A DNA stretch of 64,000 nt, taken from NCBI GenBank assembly GCA_012845835.1, contig JABAKD010000013.1, positions 11,045,201 through 11,109,200 on the forward strand, in the 5' to 3' direction. Each line of letters begins with the position of its first letter. Within the stretch, counting starts at the first letter, position 1. Under the pieces are notes generated by a model. The model saw only the letters and a program-made list of their open reading frames with translations. It did not search any database and was not told the DNA's origin. Made by a program: the position numbers and the translations under genes. Source of the DNA: Undaria pinnatifida (taxonomy: Eukaryota > Sar > Phaeophyceae > Laminariales > Alariaceae). Below, in pieces: positions 46,801 through 58,800 of the stretch.

Positions 46801-49800
46801 CAATTCGCTCTAATTCGTTCATTTATATATTGCGTTTGGTGCTGTTGTTGCTGTTGAAGTGCTTCTCACCCTCATTTTGAGCGTGCTTGCTCGGCACGCC
46901 AACCTGATATAGGCTTAAAATCGCTTTTTTGTGCGACCTACCATGCAAATAGCTGGTCGAATTGCGCTCGCATTGCAAATGTTTGCCGTATATGGAAGTA
47001 TGCGAGAAAACCCAGGTCGGTCGAAATAATTGTGAGCTTATTGAGTCAAAGCCTACCAGGAAATCACGAATAAGCCAATGGGGTCCGGGTTGACACGCCG
47101 TGCGGGGAGGTATCGACCCGGGAGATCATCGTTATAGTTCCCGCGTTGTTGGAGCTGTAGATATTCGGAGGATTTCGGAACCGCGGGGATGGGGCCCTCT
47201 CTCCCCCGTGTGCGACGGAACTGCCCCATTTGGTTGGTGAGCCTCTATAATCCTCCTTAGGGTGGGGCGGCAATCAGCGATTTTAGCCAACGCAGTCGGG
47301 GCTTCCACACGGTTAGGGGCGGTGGCGACCGGAGGGAAATCGGTTTTATTCCCCGGTTTGTCTAACTTTTACAAGTAGATATATAGAATGACCTCTGGAC
47401 GGGGGATAGGACCTTATCGTTCCCGGGTGGAGCTGGCTCTATAATATACGACCCCCAGCCAATCAGAGATCGGCCGGTCGGTGAGGTTGGGGATTTCCAC
47501 ACTGTGCGGGGAGATATCAATCCTGGTGATATCCATCCGTGTTTGTTCCCGGGTTGTCGGAGTTGTACATGTATGTGTGGATTGATTATGATGCTGGGAT
47601 GGGACCCTGTCGTCCCCAGATGACGGTTACTTTATGTACGATCCCCGGCCAATGAGTGACCAGCGATCAGATAAAATGCCATACCAGGTAGTATATGTTT
47701 TTTTTATTTTCGTCTAAAACTCGAGCCTGAAATTATTAACTGCCAAATTCTTAGTTCAGTGCTATCGTGTACTTCTAAAAATACTCTATCTACCAGATAG
47801 CAACACGTAGCAGCATTATGATTATAATAGCATTCGAGGAATTGAATGAAGACTGATTCTACGATAGCTCCCCCCAAAACCGGCGATTTTCTTTAACGAA
47901 CGTTTCATGGCCGCTAGACACAAGGAAGGGTGCTATGAAAAAAGCATCCTCAAACACTTTCATGCTTGCAAAGGCCTATCGAACGATGACATCGGAGCGG
48001 CAAGGGGCACCGTATTTCAGGAGATACGGCCGGGAGCTGGTTTCAAAACCGGCCATTTCGTTAAAGACAAGTTGGCAGTTAGGCGGGCTACCGTAGAACG
48101 GCTCTGACGAAGGCAGCGACACCGTGTTTCACGCCTAGAATACCGTCAGCAAGTCTCTCCACGATCAGACGATACACACAGACAGCCGGTCTGCGAGCCT
48201 CGGATCTAGATACACTGATACATCATGCATAGTGTAGCAGAAGCTGGCTCAGTGCGCGCCTATCAGTGGCTACGTAGAGAACATGCAGCGTACATTGTCA
48301 CCCCCTTGCTGACCCTGGATGCTTGGTTGAGTCAAAACATCAAGAAACGCACTCGAAACGTCCCTTCATGGCCAGACTAGAGGGTCAGTCTGCGTGGGCT
48401 CAGATTTATCCTATCGAAATATTATTATGAAGTTCGGAATCGGATTCACGCAAGGAACGGCAGAAGTAAGTAGTCCACTGTTAGTCTATATCGATCTCTT
48501 GGCATTACTTTACATTCTACACGCGTACACTATGTGTTGCGTCGTAACTGCTTTTACTCTATCGGATATTGAATGGAACAAGTCGAAGTGCTGCCCTGCC
48601 CTACCCATGCGGAGCCCTTGTATTGTGTCATTATTTTCACTACCGGACGCAATGACCATTTTTGTTTGAACATCATACAAGCAAAACTTGCCCGGAAAAA
48701 TAATGAATTCGCATTTTACTCGCATAGTACTTCTTGAGTGTACTCAATAGCAGTACTCTTAGCACTTTTTGGGTATACTCGATAGAGACGTGCCCACAAC
48801 CGATCTGTTATAGAGAAAATACAGACAGCACCACTTGATAACACACAAAACTTTTACACCTTATGACATGTATGATTTGGAGAAGAGCGTCACAAATCGA
48901 ACTCCAGCTTAGGGGCCGCCAGGAAGCGAGAAGGGGCGCGTGTGGCGTGGGATGCGGCACGTATTGAGAACGAGGGAACAAGAAGGCAATAACACGTGAC
49001 ATATGCTATGGCATAAAAAACAACTCGCCGCCGTGAAGAGAGGATACAGCACGCGAACGCACATGGTCCTACCTGTAGCGTTTTGCTCTCCGCACGTTGT
49101 GTGCTGTCTGCCAACTGCAATCTTCGCAAAAACCACAGAAAAATACTCGTTAAAGAACTGCCTCTGTGGATGTAGATGTATAGACTACGGATTTGTTGGT
49201 ATCTAAATTATTAATGTTACAAAGGTCCCTATGTTTCCGCATCGATGGACACGCGCACCCAGAGCGGCAGCACAGCAGAAACGTGTGGTATGGTGGGGTG
49301 ACACGTTATGACAGGCTCCGACACAAGCAACTCGCCGCAGCATAGCGAGGACACGCCAAGCGCACATAAATGGTGTCACCTACCGCTGCTGCTGTGCGGC
49401 AGGGTTGTAGCGTTGTGCTCTCGGCATGTTGTCTGCTGTCTGTCATCTGCGATCTTACATAAATAGTGTGGCCTACCGCTGCTGCTGTGGGGTAGAGTTT
49501 CTAGCGTTGTACTCTCTTGGTATGGTGCGATATTAGATACGAAGCACACCAATATGAACATTAATATAAGGACCGTTTGAGTACTAATATGATATTCAAA
49601 CGATCCTTACACTTTACGCCGGCATGTTACTTGACACTTGGCAGAAGCGACAGTAGCAGCAGCAGCGAGAGGTAGTGGCGTGTAGGCGGGTAGAGCATCG
49701 GAGGCTAGCGTTGTGCTCTCCGCATGTTGTCTGCTGTCTGTCATCTGCGATCGTACATAGTGGTGTTGCCTACCGCTGCCGCTGTGCGACAGAGTTGTAG

Positions 49801-52800
49801 CGTTGTGCTTTCTTGGTATGGTACGACATCATATAAGAAGCACACCAACATGAACATAAATATAAGGACCGTGTGAGTACTAATGTGATATTCAAACGAT
49901 CCTTACACTTTACGCCGGCATGTCACTTGACAGAAGCAGCAGAAGCAGCAGAAGCAGCAGCAGCGAGAGGCAGTGGCGTATAGGCGGGTAGATCATCGCA
50001 GGCTCCGATCAAAGTAGTCGCCTACTACAACAACAGCCACACGCGCATAGAGTTGCAGGCTGCTGCTGCTAGGGGGCTGGACTGCTGCTGGGCGGCAGGA
50101 TCGTAGCGTGCTGCTCTGTGCAAAAATAGGGAAATGTACGTCTACTCTCTACGAGCAGAAAAACCCGGTTTGCATCCAAATCTTACGTGCGTCCACGGGG
50201 ATAGGGGGTGCAGAAACCCAACCCCCGGGGGTGTTGCGGAAACCCGGGGATTTGCCTCAAGTGTGCCCAAGGCCAAAAAAATTTGAAAGGCTTGCCACGC
50301 GCGACACACTGCACGGATCGCGCCCAAACCTCCCGCATCGTGACCTCGACGGTTGAATTGTGCCCACCCCATCCGACGTTTCGGACAAAGGTGCGAGCCG
50401 AAGAGATATGCCCGAGAGAAGAAAAAAAAATGACAATTATACATGTACATATAGCACATAAATAATATAATCTAGCATACACTCTAGATACTGCTGTACC
50501 CTACATAATGGGGTACAGTACCTGGTATCACATATTATACTCGTCTGACGGTAGGCTTCAGCTTTCATCCCCATTGTTTTTTCTTTCTCGATAGTCCCCT
50601 CTTCCCTTCCCCCTCTCCCCCCTCCCCTCCCGCCCCCAGTTCGCGCTTTCACACGTAAATTATTTCCGAATGTTCACAGTTAAGGACATTCGATTCCAAC
50701 TACCGGTACTTGTAGAAACATTACGACTCGATCGTTACTATGATTGAGAAGTTGACGTCGTACCCCCTCAACCTTCCGCGCGTTCAACCCCTCCCCTCAA
50801 CCCTCCCTCCCTCGCCCCCGCTCGCCCTCGAGTCCCCGCCCTCGGAGCCCCAACCTCCAGCGTCCCCCCCCTCCCTCCCCCTCCCTCCCCTTCCCCCCCT
50901 CTTCTTCCCCCTCCTTGCCCCCTCACCCCTCTCCCCTCCACCCGTCCGCCCTTGACGCAGTATTTCCGAATGTTCACAGATGAGGACATTCGATCTCAAA
51001 TACCCTGGTATTAAATTACGACGCAATCGCTATTGTCAACTGGGACATCGTGGGCCCCTCCCTCCCCCTTCTGCCCGCCCGGTTGTCCCTGCCCCCCCCC
51101 CCCCCTCCGTTCCCCGTTCCCCTCCCTCCCCCCCCCTCTGTCCCCCGCAACCCCGTCCCCCTCTACACCGCGCTCGCCCTTCACATAGTATTTCCGAATG
51201 TTCATAGAGGAGGACATTCGATCCCAACTATATAGTAACCTGCGATACGATCGCCATCGTTTAGCGGAATGTCGTGCCCCCCCTCCCCCTCCTCCCCCCT
51301 CTCCTCAATCCCTCCCGCCTCCCTCCCCTCCCTCCCCTCCTATTCCCCCCCCCGTTTGCGTTCTGACTTACTTTAAAGTATTTTCGAATGTTCACAGATG
51401 AGGGCGTTCGGTCCCAACTAGCAACCTACGACGCGATCGCCGTTGTCGATTGGGATGTCGTCGTACTAGAGGAGAGCTTGCTGAGACTGTACAGCGCCGC
51501 TTTCGACCAGTCAGACAACGAGCCTTATTGGGTTAAGGCCGCTGATGGACGCCCCCTCCATCAGAGCGAGGCCGAAGAACGCCGCCACACTCTTCTTGTG
51601 GAAAACCTGGAAGAAAAAAATCCAAGCATTCTGGGCGATCACCCCCCGGGGCTTCTGTGGACCGTCAACGGCAAGGCTATCATTTGTGAGAAAAATCGAG
51701 ATATTTTTTTCTCAATACCTTGATCTCGGTTTATTGAGCGGGCGGCGATAGCCGCGAAGTTGTTGTGCAAGCAAAAAGGAGGATTGTGCACTCTATCGTA
51801 CCTGTCTGCGGTGTCATCACACATAAAAAGTATGGCAACGGAGACGTGCAACGATAAAAGGTATGATAGCACTCCCCCCCCCCCCCTTTTTTTAGTGTTC
51901 TCGGGCTTTTCTTAATCCGAAATCGTCGAAATCCCATTCTCGTTTTACAACAACTCCTTTTCGTATACCTAGGCCATACCACGTAGGTGTTTTGATCGGG
52001 TTGCACTTTCGGTTTACTAAAATAATCCGAATGCCAGATTCTTGTTCCACAACAATTATTGTTTCGTATACCCTACGCCATACCAGGCACACTTTTTTGA
52101 TCGGGGTGCACTTTCAGTTTACTATTCATTTATTTATTCATTTATTTATTTTTTGTGCGGGTACACATGCTACACGATGTAGAGGCGCACCATGTTTTCC
52201 CTGCAAAGGTTATTGGCTTGAAAAAGCTCTTGAAACTCACCCACAAACTGATTTTGAGTGAACTAAAAAGTTCAACCCGACGAACAAAAACCCTATGGGA
52301 CCAAGGCCAACGGTAGGTAGGGCACAAAAACCCCATGGGACCAAGGCTGACGGTAGGTAGGGAGTTCACTTCTTGGGGGGGGCTTTCTTCTGCAGTGGCA
52401 CGGAGTCACTCTCGCGCGCGAGTGGTCCCCCGCGTTCCTTTGCGGTTACTTAAAAATTAAGCTTTCGTGCTGATTCAATTTTGCGACGTGAATCCACGAA
52501 TATGAAACGGTTTATTTAGCTACGCTCGGCCAAGCGCATGCGCCGGAAGAAAGCATTTTTTTTTGGTTCGTGAGGTGCAGAGAGTTAGTTAGTCGTGCGA
52601 GCGACTCAAACTCGGTGGCGAAAGAGGGGGGGGGGGGTGTAGCATAGCGTAACATCATCGTAGCATCATCGTAACATCATCGTAACATCCCCCCTACCTG
52701 CAATAATAGCTTTGATCACGGCCTAAAGGTAGACAATAACTTCAGATTTTTGAAAAAATGTTCAGCGGCGACCTTATTCCGACGATTTGGAGTTGAGAAG

Positions 52801-55800
52801 ACCCGTCCATTCAGACAAAAAAGGCCAAAAATCGGTGTACCTTAGTCGTAGCCCGCGCCAGGCGTATATAGAGTAATTTTATGAAGTGACGAAGGAACAA
52901 CTTCGGGAAAAGAAGAAGAAGGCGCACTTTTAGCGTAGCTTGTGTCAATTAATAAGCGCACAACGGAATTTCTCGAAATATGTTAGGGCCTCCCATCTTT
53001 ATCGACCGAAACGTGCGGACGACTTTTTCTACGGCATGGGTATGTACCTATTATATCTTGTTAAGGTACCTCACGTGTGGAGCTCTTGAAAAAAAAAATA
53101 CGAAAAGTTAACTTGAAAAACAAAAACAAAAAAATGAAAATGAAAAATGAAAAACGAAAACGCGACGAAGAATCCGACGTTGGGCTAAAACACGCGTGTC
53201 TAAAAAAGCGAAAATTGGGCGGAAGACAAATTGTATTCCAAAAAAAAAAATCCAAACGACATTGGGGGTGTTCCATCATTTTCGAAGGCAGTACGGTTAT
53301 GTTTACACAGTGTTAGTGCCCTAGTAGGGCCGCCTCTATCGCAACAGGCGTCCGCTTGAAGTGCGATATTCTTACCGAACATCTTGAAAGATAGTGCAGC
53401 AGGACGAGTATCACCATGGCGCCGACTAAGATTGTCGTTCAACGTTAACGCGCTGCTGCAATATTTCCATAATTTTGGGCGCCTTTTTTTCTCCCCTCCG
53501 AAACCTGAGGGGGGGGGGGGGGGGTTATTTAACAGGCGGCTTCCGTAAGCCTCTTAGTATTGTGATTCGAGAGAATAGATAGAGAGTGACAAGAGCTTAA
53601 TAATTTGAGAGTGTGTTTTGTTTTGGCCCGACTTTAGCGCGAAACACCGAAAAAAAAAACATGCTACATATTTGGCTGAACACGGCGTGTAGGACACGCC
53701 CAAGTTTTTGGGTATGAAACACTTGGAAATGAGCCATCCCAGAGGTTGGAGGTGCAGCGAAAGTTTCTGAACTCCCAACCACATGCGGAGCTCAATATCT
53801 CACCCAAAACATGGCTTCGAAGGCATTCGATCGCGCAACCCGGCCAACATCCTCATGCGCTAGTCCTAAAACAAATATGCTCGTAAAAGTACTGGACGTA
53901 TCCGGTAATCCCTCTCACATGGAGAGGTCAACCGGTAAGGTATACTTTTTTTGGCGCAAAAAAGTGCAATCCCTACTGTGGGATGACTCCATTTTTAGAT
54001 TTGGAAACATTTGCAGCGGTAGAAAGTGGGTGATGAAAAATAATTCCTTCATGGGATTCGCTGAATCCGTGGTATATACTCACTCCGGCTTTTAAAGGTG
54101 GAGCCGTGGGAGTTAAAAAGAACAAACTTTGAGAACATCGGTTCAGACAGCACGCACGTACTGCTGTGCATCGCTTTTGCTCATCTACGAAGTGTCCGCT
54201 GCAAACCCCCCCCCTTCCCCTCCCTCTGCTCCCCTACCCTCACCCCATTCCCCTGCCCCTCGTGGAAACCCGACGTGCTCCGTCTCAGCACTCTATAGAT
54301 GCGAAGGTCTACGGTCTAAATACTTTGGCCATGCACGATAATGAGTGCGCCCTCCCCCCCCTCCCCCACCCCCTCCCCCCTCCCCCCCCCCCCTCCCTAC
54401 CCCCCTCCCCTCCTCCTCCCCTCCCCCCCTTCCCCCTCTTCCTCCCTCCCCGCCCCTCTTCCTTTCCCCCCGCCTCCACCCCGCCTTCCTCCCCCCCCCC
54501 CCCCCCCCCCCCTTCTCCCATCGTCGGCCTACCCCTCCCCTCGCCCCTGGCCCTACCTCACCCACTACTACAGACAACAACAGGGATCCCGAGTTGCGAC
54601 GCTTTTTCGAGACCGACATGGCCCCGTGGATGCACAGCCACCCTTTCGAGGTGGCGCTGTGGGCCACCCTGACCAGCATGCACACCACCCCTAGCAAGAC
54701 CAGAGCGTTCATGGACCATTTCGTCGCGGCGAATAACCTGGTATGTGTGTTATGTTGCGTTTGTATCGTTCTGATGGTCGGGATCCGACAATGTAGCAGC
54801 ATGAGCTTTAGCGTCGGTAACTTTCAAACCTTCCCCGGAAAGGAAAACAAAACGGCCTCTCGGGAACTCCTAAGAGGAAACCCAGGCACGGCGTTCGGGG
54901 TCCATTTGTTGTTTTTTGTGGTAGCGAATAAGCCTTGGTATGTATTGGATTTCGTGGTTGTCGCCATGTTTGACACCGGACGATGTGCACTATTAACTCC
55001 AATTCGACGTCTACCCCTCGTAAAAGAAATCCCAGAAACTAATAGAAAGCTACAGTACCGGCTCTTTGGTGAGGAACCGAGACGCCGATTTTAGGCTAAA
55101 GTCTTACTACGGTAGCCCCCCCCGACTTTTCTTTAACGAAATCGCCGGTTTTGAAACTAGCTCCCGGCCGTACCTCCTGACATACGGTGCCCCTTGCCAC
55201 CCCGACGCCATCGTTCGATAGTCCTTTGCAAACAATAAACCATGTGGAGACTATTTTTTAATAGCGGCCTTTCTCGTGCCGAGCAGCCATGAGACGTTCG
55301 TTGAAGAAAATCGCAGGTTTTGGGGGGGGGCTATCGTAGAATCAGTCGCCTAGATTTCTTATTTAAGGAAGAGTGCGCCTGACACTAACTTCAGTATAAC
55401 AGTCTCTGATAAGAAACCGAGTTACCGGTTTTAAGCTAGGTTTCTTATTTGAGGAAGGGTGTGCCCGACACTAACTTCAGCATAACGAATGTCGAGCTTC
55501 TCAGAAATAATTCCCCGGTATATGTGCGCCAAGGGCATTCTCTTGTGGCCCTCTTTACTTCGTGATGGGGTCGGTAGCGTATACCGGAGGGCGTTACACG
55601 GCGTACCAGGTACAGTTTTTTGCGCGTTAGGTCCTTCGACGACGCAGCATGAGCTTCAACGTCGACAACTCATAATACGAAAATATCGGCTGCCTCGAAC
55701 ATGAAAACCAGCTAATGCTTTGAATTAGTGTGATAGGAATTAATTGCGGTTGTTTTGCATGTGCAGACTTGCGGTGATCTGTTTAACCTACCAACCCTCC

Positions 55801-58800
55801 TACCCCCCCCCCCCCGTCGCCCCCATCGCCTCCTCCCTCATCCCGAACTCCATGCTTATTCAACTCTCGCCCCCCCCGCTCGCCCTCGCCCCCCGTGAAC
55901 TTCCGGATTCGTGAATTCTACTGATGTTCAATCCCAGGTGGTACGCGCCGGTGTGCGGTCGTCTGATGACCGGATCGACCCCGCCATTTTTCTTGAGCAA
56001 GGCTCAACATTCGGGGATTGGAAGGTCCGCGTACCCGCCGAAGCCTTAGACGCCGCCGCCTCCGCCGCCACCGCTGCTGCTGCTGCTGCTACTGCTGCTT
56101 CGTCTGCTGCCGCATCCGACCCGAACTTTCCGTCACGATGGCCACGGCGGCAACAGCAGCTGGGGAAGCAGTCGCAGGAGCAGCAGCAGCAGCAGCGACG
56201 GCATGATGGCCTACTGCCGAAGCAGGAGGAGGAAGCCGTGAACGAAAAAATGAGCGCCTTCAGCGATTACAATATCGTCGACAACGACGATAACAACGAC
56301 AACAACAACGACGACGGCTACTTCCTACGGAAGAAGAAATCTCTCTGCGTGTTCGTCCCGGCGTACGCGCGACAGCTGCGCTTTGTCAAGGTTTCCGTGG
56401 AGAGCGTCCTCCGCTTCATACCCGGCGTTCACGTGGCCATCGCCGCTGACTTCGAGCAGTTCGAGGAGTACAAGCAGTGAGTGCTCGGGACCGACGGGGA
56501 GGGGGGAGTTGGAGGTGGTTGGTGAGGGACAAGGGTCAGGGGTGGAAGTGGTGGAAGACGGCTCAGGGTTAGGGCTGGGGGTGGTGCAGAAGGGATTAGA
56601 GTGGGGTGGATGTGTGGGTGATGGAAGAGGGCCTAGGGTTGTGGTTAGGCTTAACGTGTAACACGCAAGATACCACGCCCCCTCGGGCAACTTGCGAGGC
56701 TGAATATCTCGACGACGTCGAGAGTGCAAACGCCGGGCGATGCGTCTATGGAAAGATCTGGACGAGATCGTCCCAAAAATCACCATTTTTTTGCTGCATA
56801 TGCCTACTGGGGTTTACTCTGAAATTTCATCCTAAGGGGTGTGTCATCTTCCGTGTTCTACTGTAGTGTCTGGGATAGAGATAGGGGGAGAGAGCCTAGA
56901 GTTGAGGTTAAGGATAGGGTTCGGGGTGGGGGTATTTGAAGAGTACAGGTAGTGAGTGCGGGGTCGACCAGGGGATACAGTGGAGCGGCACCTGGGGGAC
57001 GCAGTTAGAGCGTGGGGGCGCGGGGTGGTGGAGGTAGGGGTTGGGTTTGGCTTGGAGGTGGGTTCGGGTTAAGAGGTGGGGGTGGCGGATGAGAGCTTAG
57101 GGTTCATGCCCGGCATTCGCGTGGCCGTTGCCGTCGATCTCTCGGAGGTTCGAGGAATACAGGGAGTGCTGCTCGGGACCGACAGGGTGGGGCTGTAAAT
57201 AGGGTTTGCAGTCGAGGGTTTCGGAAGGTGGAAGAAGGCTAGGGGGTAGGGATAGGGTTGGGAGTTGCGTGGTGGGGGGAAGGTGTTACGTATTTTTGGT
57301 CTTGTCGCCGCCGACTTTCGGGGTTCGAGGAATACACGCAGTGAGTGAGCGGAGCGACGGGGAGGGGGAGCGCTGCGGCACCTAGGGGATGGGGCGGGGG
57401 TAGGGCTTGGGGGTTGGGGGTGGTGGGGGAGGGGGTAGGGTTATGGTTGGGGGTGGGTTAACGTTATAGGGGTGGGGGTGGCGGGTGAGGACTTCGGTCT
57501 CATGCCCGATGCTCGCATGGGCGTCGACGTCGACTTGGAGGAGTTCGATGAGTACAGGCAGCGATACCTGGGGGGCGTACTGATACCTAGGGGACGGGGC
57601 GGGGGTAGAGCTGGGGTTGGAGGATGTGGATGATGGCTTGGGGTCATGGTTAGGGTTGGGGCTAGGGTTGGGGTTGGCGATAGTGCAGGGGGGATTAGGG
57701 TTAGAGTTGGCTGTGGGGCTGATGGGGTACAGGTCAGGGTTAGGGGTGGCGGCGGGGGTGGTGGAGACAGGCGTGATATATGTTTGGTGCTTTTGCTCAT
57801 AGATTTCGAGGACGCTGGATTGGGTCTCGCGCAAGCAACATCTGTGCAGCCTCGAACAGAACGTGTATCTGGTGCAATTTCTTCGATTTTCGATTTCCGG
57901 TCTTGAAACGAAAACTTCGCTCCAAGTTTCTCCTATTGAATGTCCTGTAGTCCATGTCCTCGGACAGGTTTTCGAGTGCACCGCAGCGGTATCAGACGTT
58001 TTCAACTTCCCCGAAGCATTTATCGAGCGAGCGCCATGGACAGCACTTGTCAAGAGAGCGTGTTCAGTGTTGATTGGTCCACCTTGCCTCCAACTCGTTG
58101 CAAGTTCGCTTAAAATTGGCAGAGAGTCTCAACCCCCACTCCCCCCCCTCCGCCCGCCTCCTCCGGCTCCTGCCCCCCCCCTTCTCCCCCCCTGCCCCCC
58201 TCCTCTCACCGCCCCCCCCGCTCCCCCTTCATCTCCTCCTTTCTCCCGCTCAAGATCGCTGGGCTCCCTGCCGGGTGTCTCCGTGTCGCCCTCGAGGGAT
58301 GTCGAGTATTCCGCGCTCAACGCCGACGTCCACTGCGGTGCGGGCACGAAGCAAATCCTCTACCTAGAACCGGGAACCCTCATTTCGCGCCGGGTCAGTT
58401 GGTCGGACCTCTACGACCAGGAAACCGGCGATCTCATCGTCATGTATACCGCCGCGCGTAGATCCGACTCGCGTCACGCAAGGTACGCGTGCGCGGCGCA
58501 ACGGCTGCTGGAGCTCAACGTTCCGTCGTTTACTTTCGGGACGGACCTTGTCCTCCCCGTGTCCGCAAACGAGGACCTTAGGATCATCCTGTTGAACCGG
58601 GCCGCTGATGGGGGGGAGTACCGAGTGGAGGACGGCACGGAGTATGATTTGGAAGATGACTGGGAGCGTGAGTTTGAGTACTGGCCGCGTGACATGGAGC
58701 GGGCGTTGGCGATGGTGTCGGGCCTGGAAGATATATTCTTGCCTCAGGTTGGTTTTGCGTTCTGTTTTGGACGGGAGGGGAGGGAGGGAGGGAGGCAGGG

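Noticed and set aside
53811-54095. A 94-codon plus-strand frame in intron 2 of the glycosyltransferase gene
   Set aside because: It has an ATG and a GTAAGG after 43 codons, which is suggestive, but no second exon or homology was found, so it was not called.
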